Source: Bacteroidota bacterium
GTDB taxonomy: Bacteria; Bacteroidota; Bacteroidia; CAMBQF01
Direction: 5' to 3'
Assembly (NCBI GenBank): GCA_027483285.1
Contig: JAIXUZ010000255.1
Location: forward strand, 1 to 12,150
Length of the DNA: 12,150 nucleotides
Shown here in pieces: positions 1 through 6,934 of this stretch (position 1 is the stretch's first letter; every line of letters starts with the position of its first letter). The notes below the pieces were generated by a model. The model did not search any database. It saw nothing but the letters and a program-made list of their open reading frames with translations, and had not been told where the DNA came from. The position numbers were made by a program, and so were the translations under genes.

Positions 1-340
1 CGGTAAAAAATGTAACAATAGGTGTGAACCGCAATACATAGTTGGGCTCCAAAATAACTTTAATGGTTGAGTGTTCTCCATTAGCTATAATCTCTCCACT
101 AATTTCTACAGCCATGGCATTGGAATTCCGGGTCATCAAAACCTGATATTTTGGGTGTGCCCTAAACGTATATTCACCGGTAAACCTGCCTGTCAGGTTT
201 GGCCTAAACGAGCGGAACCCTTTGTTACGTTTAAAGAGGGCAGATAGCATAGTTTTAGCTTCGTCTTTGTTGCAGTTTAATTGCAATAAAAACGTTTCGT
301 TACCTAAATGCCTGTTAACTGTTTGTAGAAGATTTGGCAA
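1..340 (-). CDS. Partial hypothetical protein, C-terminus off the left edge
   Basis: The reading frame is open from just after the lipA stop to the window edge and is still open there, so the C-terminus is missing. About 113 residues are visible. The sequence around MLSALFKRNKGFRSFRPNLT is basic. It is followed by an alternating strand-like part (RFTGEYTFRA, VEISGEIIA, TIKVILEP), and the last visible residues (LRFTPIVTFFT) could begin a membrane helix. The pattern resembles small Bacteroidota membrane proteins of unknown function, but this is from memory and I cannot name a family. The first ATG in frame is at 250. The residues before it (ETFLLQLNCNKDEAKTML) look coding, so I chose the TTG at 340, which lies 15 bases after the lipA stop. 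The start is uncertain. Close spacing suggests co-transcription with lipA. Confidence 0.55.
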   Translation of the reverse strand, partial: MPNLLQTVNRHLGNETFLLQLNCNKDEAKTMLSALFKRNKGFRSFRPNLTGRFTGEYTFRAHPKYQVLMTRNSNAMAVEISGEIIANGEHSTIKVILEPNYVLRFTPIVTFFT

Positions 341-355
341 GTGATATGTTATTAG

Positions 356-1240
356 CTAAAACAAATGCTTCTCCGCATGGTACGATGAGCGTACCAAGGC
401 GCCACTCTCTACATAGCGGAAGCCTTTTTCCAGGCCAACTTCTTTGTACAGTTTAAACTTATCGGGGTGGATGAATGCCTGAACGGGCAGGTGCTTAGGT
501 GTAGGCTGTAAATACTGGCCAATGGTTAAAATATCAAGTCCTACGGCACGTAAATCGTCCATAGTTTCAAAAATCTCCTCTTCGGTTTCGCCAAGGCCAA
601 GCATAATGCCGCTTTTGGTTTTCATACCGCCCTCTTTTAAGCGACGAAGAACCTCCAAAGAACGGTCGTATTTGGCCTGTACACGCACCTGGCGGGTTAA
701 ACGGCGCACGGTTTCTACGTTGTGCGATACTATTTCAGGGGCAATGTCAATTATATTTTGCAGGTTATCCCACTGACCCTGAAAGTCAGGAATAAGGGTT
801 TCCATTGTGGTGGTAGGGCTTTCAGCACGAATAGCTTTAATCGTTTCTACCCAAATAATAGAACCTCCGTCTTTAAGGTCGTCACGGTCTACCGATGTTA
901 TTACGCAATGCTTAATATTCATCAGCTTAACCGAGTTGGCAACACGGGCGGGTTCATCCCAATCGGCAGGCAGCGGGCGGCCTGTAGCCACCGCGCAAAA
1001 TTTGCACGACCGGGTACAGATGTTACCCAATATCATAAACGTTGCGGTACCTGCGCCCCAGCACTCGCCCATGTTAGGGCAGTTGCCACTTTGGCAAATG
1101 GTGTGTAGCTTGTGCGTATCTACAATATTGCGCACTTTGGCATATTCCTCTCCGGTGGGTAGCTTTACCCTGAGCCATTCTGGCTTACGCGGACGTGGGT
1201 TTACGGTGGTAGTATCTGTGTGTGTTAATATATCGCTCAT
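356..1240 (-). CDS. lipA: Lipoyl synthase
   Basis: This cytoplasmic radical SAM enzyme inserts two sulfur atoms at C6 and C8 of protein-bound octanoyl groups, making the lipoyl cofactor of pyruvate and 2-oxoglutarate dehydrogenases and the glycine cleavage system. All family cysteines are present. C49, C54 and C60 (CX4CX5C) bind the auxiliary 4Fe-4S cluster that is consumed as sulfur donor. C75, C79 and C82 (CX3CX2C) bind the SAM cluster. The C-terminal RSSYHAE motif near residues 284-290 supplies the conserved serine ligand of the auxiliary cluster. At 294 residues the length is normal. The ATG lies 4 bases after the stop of the upstream exported-protein gene, so the two are probably translated from one message. 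lipB is not visible in the window. The identification is secure. Confidence 0.97.
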   Translation of the reverse strand: MSDILTHTDTTTVNPRPRKPEWLRVKLPTGEEYAKVRNIVDTHKLHTICQSGNCPNMGECWGAGTATFMILGNICTRSCKFCAVATGRPLPADWDEPARVANSVKLMNIKHCVITSVDRDDLKDGGSIIWVETIKAIRAESPTTTMETLIPDFQGQWDNLQNIIDIAPEIVSHNVETVRRLTRQVRVQAKYDRSLEVLRRLKEGGMKTKSGIMLGLGETEEEIFETMDDLRAVGLDILTIGQYLQPTPKHLPVQAFIHPDKFKLYKEVGLEKGFRYVESGALVRSSYHAEKHLF

Positions 1241-1244
1241 TGTA

Positions 1245-1985
1245 TCAATTCTTCTTTTTACCGTATAAAAAAGCCAGGTAAAAATTTAAAAAATAAGGCC
1301 TGTTGCGGTAGTTTGCCATAATAGGCTCTGAAAATGCAAAAATATCAAATTGCGCGCCCAGTTCAACTGCATATACTTTATTATCGGTTTGGGCAAATTC
1401 AAAGCTCATGCCTGTAGCCAGGTGTATGCCTGGGCGGGGCTTAATTTCATTAATGCCTGAAAATAACCCGCCACGGCCCAAAATGTTTATGGTTTGGTGC
1501 TTGGCAGGGTCGTATTTTTCGGTAACAATACTATCGGCGCCGGTATTAATAACCCTAAGGTAAACGGGTTTATATAGCCCCACGTTTACGCCGGTGGTAT
1601 AGTGGTAGCGTATTTCAACACCACCCCTGTCGCCTTTAGAGTAAATGGTGCGCTGCCAGGTTTTAGAGGTAGAGAGGTTGGTAAGGGAGTTAACCTTGCC
1701 AAGGATAAACCCGCGCGAGTTTTCGTAATAAGGATTGATGGTGCGGGCTTCTTTAGCATGCTTAATGTTATAGATTTTAAACTCCCAAAAGCGGCGCTTA
1801 AACCCATCAATGTATTTGCCAGTGCGATACATAGCACCAAAGCCACCGGTATGTATAAGTGGGCCAATGGTAAATTCTTTACGGTATACCAGGCCAATAT
1901 TATCGGCAGTGGTTTCTTTTTGGGCGCAAATGCCGTTTATAAGAAACAACAAAAAGACAATGGATATGGATACGCGTTTTTGCAC
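1245..1985 (-). CDS. Exported protein, probably outer-membrane beta-structured, function unknown
   Basis: From the GTG at 1985 the protein is 246 residues. It starts with a clear signal peptide: MQKR, a hydrophobic core (SISIVFLLFLINGI), and a likely cleavage just after Cys20-Ala21. No good lipobox is seen. The mature part is rich in alternating polar and hydrophobic stretches, such as GGVEIRYHYTTGVNVGLYKP and YFLNFYLAFLYG. This suggests beta strands of a small outer-membrane barrel. It resembles an uncharacterised family I have seen in Bacteroidota, but I cannot name it. The frame extends upstream to a TTG at 2084, but that start would place codons across the terminator hairpin at 2039-2072. 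A TATTTTTG promoter box at 2003-2010 fits the GTG start. A TTG at 2015 is the other option. It sits 4 bases upstream of lipA. Confidence 0.75.
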   Translation of the reverse strand: MQKRVSISIVFLLFLINGICAQKETTADNIGLVYRKEFTIGPLIHTGGFGAMYRTGKYIDGFKRRFWEFKIYNIKHAKEARTINPYYENSRGFILGKVNSLTNLSTSKTWQRTIYSKGDRGGVEIRYHYTTGVNVGLYKPVYLRVINTGADSIVTEKYDPAKHQTINILGRGGLFSGINEIKPRPGIHLATGMSFEFAQTDNKVYAVELGAQFDIFAFSEPIMANYRNRPYFLNFYLAFLYGKKKN

Positions 1986-2002
1986 GGGTTTATAAAGCCT
2001 AA

Positions 2003-2010
2003 CAAAAATA
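2003..2010 (-). promoter_or_regulatory. Candidate -7 promoter box for the exported protein and lipA
   Basis: Read on the minus strand the bases are TATTTTTG, an exact match to the Bacteroidota consensus TAnnTTTG. It lies after the terminator and about 18 bases before the GTG at 1985. I see no good TTG at the expected -33 position, so the assignment is tentative. Confidence 0.4.
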
Positions 2011-2038
2011 AGCAAATAGGTTGGAATAGGCGTAAAAG

Positions 2039-2072
2039 AAAAAAGGCCGGCACCTGGTGCCGACCCCTTTTT
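2039..2072 (-). terminator. Intrinsic terminator, possibly bidirectional
   Basis: The arms GGCACC (2049-2054) and GGTGCC (2056-2061) pair perfectly around one base. The stem is extended by a C-G pair and, past a mismatch, two G-C pairs. Six A on the left and five T on the right flank the stem, so the minus-strand transcript ends in a U run. It lies 22 bases after the stop of the secreted protein at 2095-2631 and is its natural terminator. The T run on the plus strand would allow termination in the other direction too. Confidence 0.85.
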
Positions 2073-2094
2073 CCAACCAACCAATCAACATCTG

Positions 2095-2631
2095 CTATTT
2101 ATCGAAGATGTTTTCTTCATACGCCGTCGAACCACCAACTGGCGTACCTTTTTCGTCCTCTTCTTCATCGAGGGCGGCCAGGGCGCTAGGCAATACCTTA
2201 ATGGTAGCCGGTTGCACCACAGCAAATTGCTTTTTATCATTTTGGATGTAGTTAAACTCACCACCAAGAACATAATCGCCTTCGGCTTTGCGGTTTACTT
2301 TTACCTGATAAGTAACTGTGAATTGTTTGTCTTTTGGCAGGGATAGCCACAATAATTTAGCTTTCCCGTCTTTAACAAAAGCATGGTAATCTTTGCCGTT
2401 TTTCAGTTTGGCCGAAAAACCGCGTGGCAAGTTTTGTTGCAAACGCGCAAAGCTTTCAAGATTGTCTTTGTTAATGGTTAGCGTAACATCAAAGGTTTCT
2501 CCGGCAGTAATAACCTGGGGTACCTGTTGCGAGATGCTAATTTCTGTTTTTTGTGCTTGGGTGGTTATGCTTGTTGCTAACAAAGTGAATACAACAAGGC
2601 ATTTCATAGCCTGGTATGGGTTGGGTTTCAT
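2095..2631 (-). CDS. Secreted protein with Ig-like beta domain and acidic tail, function unknown
   Basis: The 178-residue protein has a signal peptide (hydrophobic residues about 11-22, likely cleavage after TTQA near residue 26). The mature part, about 30-147, reads like one Ig-like or cohesin-like beta sandwich: VITAGETFDVTLTINKDN, then FARLQQNLPRGFSAKL, then LLWLSLPKDKQFTVTYQVKV. The phrase 'FARLQQ.LP.GF' looks like a conserved family signature, but I cannot name the family. Residues 155-161 are a strongly acidic cluster (DEEEDEK), followed by a short flexible tail. No T9SS sorting domain, lipobox or membrane anchor is visible, so a periplasmic location is likely. Met9 (ATG at 2607) could also be the start and gives a more usual signal peptide. 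A promoter box lies just upstream and a strong terminator just downstream, so it is probably monocistronic. Confidence 0.8.
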   Translation of the reverse strand: MKPNPYQAMKCLVVFTLLATSITTQAQKTEISISQQVPQVITAGETFDVTLTINKDNLESFARLQQNLPRGFSAKLKNGKDYHAFVKDGKAKLLWLSLPKDKQFTVTYQVKVNRKAEGDYVLGGEFNYIQNDKKQFAVVQPATIKVLPSALAALDEEEDEKGTPVGGSTAYEENIFDK

Positions 2632-2664
2632 AACTTAATTGGGTTAAGGGTTAAAACTTGATAG

Positions 2665-2699
2665 CAAAGATAGGAGCGCAAATTTGGTATGCATTGCAA
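2665..2699 (-). promoter_or_regulatory. Candidate Bacteroidota promoter of the secreted-protein gene
   Basis: On the minus strand the -7 box TATCTTTG (2672-2665) matches TAnnTTTG exactly. A TTG (2699-2697) lies 24 bases upstream, slightly longer than the usual 19-23. The expected transcription start would leave a leader of about 25-30 bases before the ATG at 2631. Confidence 0.55.
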
Positions 2700-2713
2700 G
2701 TTGCATGTGCAAC
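2700..2713. promoter_or_regulatory. Palindrome next to the -33 element, possible operator
   Basis: GTTGCA (2700-2705) and TGCAAC (2708-2713) form a perfect 6-bp inverted repeat around TG. It touches the upstream edge of the candidate -33 TTG at 2697-2699, the usual place for an activator site. Which regulator binds, if any, cannot be read from the sequence. Confidence 0.35.
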
Positions 2714-2815
2714 ACTACCAGCGTAAGGAAAACAGCGCTTTTGCGCAAAACACACATTGTTCTAAAATATCTAAACCCTTTTAAAATCAGGGCTTCTGTA
2801 AAATTCTGAAAAAAA

Positions 2816-2841
2816 CAAACCTTACATGGTTTGATGTAAGG
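2816..2841. repeat. Two interleaved inverted repeats, hairpin element
   Basis: Four segments follow each other directly: CAAACC (2816-2821), TTACAT (2822-2827), GGTTTG (2828-2833) and ATGTAA (2834-2839) followed by GG. Segment 1 is the exact complement of segment 3, and segment 2 of segment 4. The second stem extends to 8 bp (CCTTACAT 2820-2827 with ATGTAAGG 2834-2841). The two hairpins cannot form at once. On the minus strand the 8-bp hairpin is followed by TTTG and seven T (2815-2809), so it looks like an intrinsic terminator for a leftward transcript, yet no minus-strand gene lies just upstream of it. CCTTACAT occurs again at 2898-2905. Confidence 0.6.
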
Positions 2842-3048
2842 CATACCCCAAAAATAAGATTGTGCAACTAGGTTAAGTTTCAAACTAGGGGGGTAATCCT
2901 TACATTGGTGTTTTGTGTTGGTATTGGCTATAAGTCAGTTTTGTGAATAAACGAGGCTTAAAAAACACCGTATTTATGCGCATTTTTGCAGGGTAATTCA
3001 TCTGTGATACCAAATAACCCTATTTTTATATAAGGACTATATATAGTT

Positions 3049-4728
3049 ATGGATAATAAAGAACTGGCAGGCAGGTTTAAATTGCTTGCCGACCTGATAG
3101 ATTTAACGGGCGGGAATGATTTTAAGGCAAAGTCGTACCAAAGCGCGGCATTTAAACTAAGTAAGTGGCCGGCCGATATATTTTCTTTACCCGATGAAGA
3201 GATAAGCAGCATACAAGGTATTGGTGCGGGTATACTGGCCAAAATACGTGAGCTTAAGGAAAGCGGTAGTATGGCCGAGATGGATGCATTGCTGGAACAG
3301 GTGCCTGCAGGCGTGGTAGAAATGCTAAGCATAAAAGGTATAGGCGCTAAAAAGGTAAGGCTTATATGGCAGGAGTTGGAGATTGAAAGTGTAGGTGAAC
3401 TATTATATGCATGCCATGAAAACCGTTTAGCCAAGCTAAAAGGCTTTGGAGAAAAAACACAGACAGAGGTTGTTAAGGCGATAGAGTTTAAGCTGGCAAA
3501 CTTGGGTAGGTTACATTATTATAAGGCAGAGGCTATTGCTAACACGTTTTTAGATGCCTTTAGCATTGCATTGGATGGACGTAGGGTTGAGATTACCGGC
3601 GAGGTTCGGCGTAAGATGGAAGTAGTGGATGAAATAGAATGGATAGCTGAAGATACTGCTGCTGTTGTATTAGTAACACTATTGAATGCTACAGAAGGTA
3701 CCAGCCAAGTGGAGGTATTTGATGTAATTACATTCAGGTTGAACAGTACCTATAAGTGTAAAATACATTTAGCCCAGGCTGAGGAGTTTACCTACCGCTG
3801 GTGGGAAACTACAGGCAGTGCCCTGCATATACAATTGGTGGGGTATGCAGGTGAAGAAACCGTTGAGACGGAAGAAGAGATTTATGAAAGCCGTGGGCTT
3901 AACTATATAGTACCTGAATTGCGAGAGGGTAGGGATGAGGTAGAACTGGCCGCTACTAAAGAAATATCAGAAGGGTTGATAGAATATGAAGACATAAAAG
4001 GGATGTTGCATAACCATAGCACCTATAGCGATGGGCTGCACACCCTGCGCGAAATGGCTTTGTATTGTAAAGAACAGGGTTGGGAATACCTTGGCATTTG
4101 CGACCACTCGCAGACGGCAGTATATGCGGGTGGCTTAAAACCTGATAAAGTAGCAGAGCAGCATGCAGAGATTGATAAGCTGAATATAGAACTGGCTCCT
4201 TTTAAAATACTAAAGGGGATAGAGTCGGATGTGTTAGGCGATGGTTCGCTGGATTATAGCGAGGAGGTGTTGAATACATTCGACTTTGTGGTGGCATCTA
4301 TCCACCAGGGCTTTAAAATGATTGAGGAGCAGGCAACAGCTCGTATTATCAAGGCTATTGAAAACCCCCACACTACTATATTGGGCCACTTAACAGGAAG
4401 GCTACTGCTATCGCGCCCGGGCTACCCGGTAAACCACGAGGCTATTATTGATGCCTGCGCTAAAAACGGGGTGGTGATAGAAATTAATGCTAACCCCTAT
4501 CGCTTAGATATGGACTGGCGCTGGATAAAATATGCCACTGATAAAGGGGTAATGATATCCATTAACCCCGATGCGCATGCTAAAGAGGGCTACCACGATA
4601 CTTACTTTGGAGTTTGCGCTGCGCGCAAAGGCTATTTGCAACCTAGTCAAACCTTCAATTGTCTATCACTAAACGAAATGGAAGAATATTTGGCAAAGCG
4701 CAAGCAGCGTATTGCTACTAATGTTTAA
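3049..4728 (+). CDS. polX: PolX-type protein: inactive-looking polymerase X domain plus PHP phosphoesterase
   Basis: Bacterial PolX is a repair polymerase joined to a Mn-dependent PHP nuclease. The protein has 559 residues, close to the roughly 570 of Bacillus subtilis PolX. Helix-hairpin-helix motifs lie near residues 55-70, 95-110 and 130-146 (IQGIGA, IKGIGA, LKGFGE). The polymerase motif, in active enzymes GSxRRGxExxxDxD, reads GEVRRKMEVVDEIE (184-197), so the two metal-binding Asp are Glu195 and Glu197. By my alignment the third Asp position is Lys238. The C-terminal PHP domain keeps its motifs: H321xH323, S327DG, D352H353, E392, H419, GHLTGR (446-451) and PDAH (507-510). I infer a lost polymerase but a retained nuclease activity. 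It opens a cluster with the peptidase gene 24 bases downstream and recX. The symbol is by domain order only. Confidence 0.9.
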   Translation: MDNKELAGRFKLLADLIDLTGGNDFKAKSYQSAAFKLSKWPADIFSLPDEEISSIQGIGAGILAKIRELKESGSMAEMDALLEQVPAGVVEMLSIKGIGAKKVRLIWQELEIESVGELLYACHENRLAKLKGFGEKTQTEVVKAIEFKLANLGRLHYYKAEAIANTFLDAFSIALDGRRVEITGEVRRKMEVVDEIEWIAEDTAAVVLVTLLNATEGTSQVEVFDVITFRLNSTYKCKIHLAQAEEFTYRWWETTGSALHIQLVGYAGEETVETEEEIYESRGLNYIVPELREGRDEVELAATKEISEGLIEYEDIKGMLHNHSTYSDGLHTLREMALYCKEQGWEYLGICDHSQTAVYAGGLKPDKVAEQHAEIDKLNIELAPFKILKGIESDVLGDGSLDYSEEVLNTFDFVVASIHQGFKMIEEQATARIIKAIENPHTTILGHLTGRLLLSRPGYPVNHEAIIDACAKNGVVIEINANPYRLDMDWRWIKYATDKGVMISINPDAHAKEGYHDTYFGVCAARKGYLQPSQTFNCLSLNEMEEYLAKRKQRIATNV

Positions 4729-4752
4729 TTTGCAAGCAGCTTTATCATAGAA

Positions 4753-6462
4753 ATGAACAACACAGCAATAACAACCCAACCCTTTTTACCTGCCAACCTT
4801 GAAATTACAGGTTGGGATATAGTAGCCCCCTATTATAAAAACTTAGCGGAGCGTGATATAAAATCAGTAACCGAATTGGAACAATGGCTTGCCGACCGCA
4901 GTGCATTAGAGGCTTTTTTGGAAGAAGACATGGGTTGGCGATACATAAAAACCAACTGCAATACAGAAGATAAAGCACTGGCAGAGAGTTTTCAATTCTA
5001 CATAACAGAAATACAGCCACAAGTTGCACCGTTTGATGATAAGCTTAACCAAAAGCTGATAGCATCGCCCTATTTGGAGCAACTGGATACCTTTAAATAC
5101 GAGGTGTTGGTGCGTGGGGTAAAGAAGCAACTGGAGCTGTTTAGGGAAGAGAATATACCGCTGTATACCGAGATTGAAACTACGCAGCATGAGTATGGCG
5201 TGATTACCGGCAGCATGACTATTGAGATTGATGGCAAGGAGTATACCATGCCACAAGCAGCCAACTTTTTTAAAGACACAGACCGTAATAAGCGCGAAGA
5301 TGCTTATATACGAATTAAAACCCGCAGGTTGCAAGACAGGGATGTGTTAAATGAACTGTTTAATAAGCTTATTGCCCTGCGCCATAAAGTAGCCTTAAAT
5401 GCAGGCTACAGCAATTACCGAGATTATATGTTTGATGCCATGGGCCGCTTTGACTATACGGTTGATGATTGCAGGGATTTTCACCAGTCGGTAAAGGAGT
5501 TTATTAAACCGGTATGCGATGCTATTGATGAAAGCCGCAAACAGGCCTTAGGCTATGCCACCCTTAAGCCCTGGGATATGGATGCCGATACCGAAGGTAA
5601 AGCACCTCTTAAACCCAGCGATACAACAGCTGAATTATTAGATAAAGCAATTGACTGCTTTAATACTATTGACCCGTTTTTTGGTGAGTGCCTGCAAACA
5701 ATGAAAGGCATGGGTAACCTTGATTTAGAATCGCGGAAGGGGAAAGCGCCGGGTGGCTTTAACTACCCGCTGTATCAGAGCAATGTGCCGTTTATCTTTA
5801 TGAACTCGGCAAACTCTATGCGCGATTTGGTAACTATTGTGCATGAAGGCGGCCATGCCATCCACTCGTTCCTGTCTAAAGATTTGGAGCTTGTTGATTT
5901 TAAATCGACACCAAGTGAGATAGCAGAGATAGCCTCTATGGCTATGGAATTGATAAGCATGGAGCATTGGGATAACATCTTCCCCAACCCTGATGATTTT
6001 AAACGTGCCAAGAAATACCAGTTGGAGAAAGCCATATCGGCCCTGCCATGGATAGCGCAGATAGATAAATACCAACACTGGATTTACGAGAACCCCACGC
6101 ATACAAATGAACAGCGCGATGCGTATTGGCTAAGCCTGTGTGCAGAGTTTGGCAGCAGTGTTATAGATTGGACAGGTAATGAAGACGGCCTTGCCAACCA
6201 ATGGCAGAAGCAATTGCATTTATATGAGGTGCCCTTTTACTATATAGAATATGGCATTGCCCAACTAGGCGCAATAGCTATTTGGCGCAACTACAAAGCC
6301 AACCCCGCTGAAACGCTTGAGCAATACAAGGCAGCATTAACAATGGGTTACACCCGCCCGTTGCCTGAGTTATATGAGGCGGCAGGCATCCGTTTCGATT
6401 TTTCTCCGGCTTATGTAAAAGAGTTGGGCGATTTTGTGATGGGCGAGATAAAGGCGTTGTAG
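4753..6462 (+). CDS. M3 family oligoendopeptidase (zinc metallopeptidase)
   Basis: M3 peptidases cut short peptides in the cytoplasm. The protein has 569 residues, normal for the bacterial oligoendopeptidase branch, and no signal peptide. The zinc motif is HEGGH: His364 and His368 bind zinc and Glu365 activates water. The third ligand is most likely Glu392 in STPSEIAE, by comparison with the PSQMLE region of thimet oligopeptidase. The C-terminal part EVPFYYIEYGIAQLGAIAIW, near residues 494-513, is the substrate-binding tyrosine-rich region of the family. The long helical N-terminal domain (about 25-210) is also typical. The ATG is 24 bases after the PolX stop and the stop is 7 bases before recX, so the three are probably one transcript. 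Nothing links its function clearly to DNA repair. PepF is the nearest named relative, but I do not assign the symbol. Confidence 0.93.
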   Translation: MNNTAITTQPFLPANLEITGWDIVAPYYKNLAERDIKSVTELEQWLADRSALEAFLEEDMGWRYIKTNCNTEDKALAESFQFYITEIQPQVAPFDDKLNQKLIASPYLEQLDTFKYEVLVRGVKKQLELFREENIPLYTEIETTQHEYGVITGSMTIEIDGKEYTMPQAANFFKDTDRNKREDAYIRIKTRRLQDRDVLNELFNKLIALRHKVALNAGYSNYRDYMFDAMGRFDYTVDDCRDFHQSVKEFIKPVCDAIDESRKQALGYATLKPWDMDADTEGKAPLKPSDTTAELLDKAIDCFNTIDPFFGECLQTMKGMGNLDLESRKGKAPGGFNYPLYQSNVPFIFMNSANSMRDLVTIVHEGGHAIHSFLSKDLELVDFKSTPSEIAEIASMAMELISMEHWDNIFPNPDDFKRAKKYQLEKAISALPWIAQIDKYQHWIYENPTHTNEQRDAYWLSLCAEFGSSVIDWTGNEDGLANQWQKQLHLYEVPFYYIEYGIAQLGAIAIWRNYKANPAETLEQYKAALTMGYTRPLPELYEAAGIRFDFSPAYVKELGDFVMGEIKAL

Positions 6463-6469
6463 TAAACCT

Positions 6470-6934
6470 ATGTCGTTACATACTGATACTGAGTTGTTGC
6501 AAAAGGCTGCGGCCTATTGTGCCTACAGGGAACGCACGGTTGCTGAGGTTACAGATAAGCTGAGGACACTCGGTGCTACTGATGTCCAGAAACAGAAAAT
6601 TATTGCGAAGCTTATAGAGGAGAAATATATTGATGAGGGCAGGTTTGCCGCATCGTTTGTGCGGGGCAAATTCAATTTAAATAAATGGGGCAGGCTTAAA
6701 ATTAAAGCCGAGCTTAACTTTAAAGGCATTGACAAAAAGCTGGTTGAAAAAGCACTGCGTGAGATTAATGATAGCGACTATCAATCGACCCTAAAGAAAC
6801 TGATAGAGAAAAAGGCTAAAGAGGTAAAAGGCGAAGCCCCGGCCAAGGCCAGGGCTAAGTTAATGCGGTTTGCTTATTCTAAAGGGTTTGAGCCCGACGT
6901 AATAAATAAAGTGATTGCTGGGCTTAAGGCTTAA
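6470..6934 (+). CDS. recX: RecX family regulator of RecA
   Basis: RecX binds RecA filaments and limits their growth, restraining recombination and the SOS response. The 154-residue protein is small, basic and helical, with the three-helix repeats of the family. Diagnostic stretches are YCAYRERTVAEVTDKLRTLG (about 17-36, first repeat), KLIEEKYIDEGRFAASFVRGK (47-67) and WGRLKIKAELNFKGID (73-88). A third repeat covers about 105-153. The length is typical. The gene follows the peptidase by 7 bases. No recA is visible in the window, so its partner is encoded elsewhere, unlike genomes with recA-recX operons. The stop codon overlaps the stop of the convergent T9SS cargo gene. Confidence 0.92.
   Translation: MSLHTDTELLQKAAAYCAYRERTVAEVTDKLRTLGATDVQKQKIIAKLIEEKYIDEGRFAASFVRGKFNLNKWGRLKIKAELNFKGIDKKLVEKALREINDSDYQSTLKKLIEKKAKEVKGEAPAKARAKLMRFAYSKGFEPDVINKVIAGLKA

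Larger units (their letters stand above)
2632..3048. other. 417-base gene-free region between divergent genes
   Basis: This region separates the secreted protein (minus) from the PolX-type gene (plus). It holds a promoter for the minus gene (2665-2699), a palindrome abutting it (2700-2713) and a pair of interleaved inverted repeats (2816-2841). A second copy of one repeat arm lies at 2898-2905. For the plus gene I see only near-matches to TAnnTTTG: CATTTTTG at 2981-2988 and CAGTTTTG at 2936-2943, the latter 20 bases after a TTG at 2913-2915. The ORFs crossing the region have poor composition and non-ATG starts, and I do not accept any of them. Confidence 0.6.

Noticed and set aside
807..1268. 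Plus-strand ORF of 153 codons opposite lipA
   Set aside because: Antisense to highly conserved lipA motifs; low-complexity translation without domain features.
1602..2189. Plus-strand ORF of 195 codons opposite the exported-protein gene
   Set aside because: It runs through the terminator hairpin and antisense to a gene with a clear signal peptide. It is a shadow of coding bias.
2644..2883. Minus-strand ORF of 79 codons in the gene-free region
   Set aside because: It starts with TTG, covers the promoter and palindrome of the secreted-protein gene and the hairpin element, and has no recognisable sequence pattern.
3598..3762. Frameshift or decay of the polX gene as the cause of the missing catalytic residues
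   Set aside because: The frame is continuous for 559 codons, the surrounding polymerase-fold and PHP motifs are intact, and two of the changes are conservative Asp to Glu. This looks like selection, not decay.
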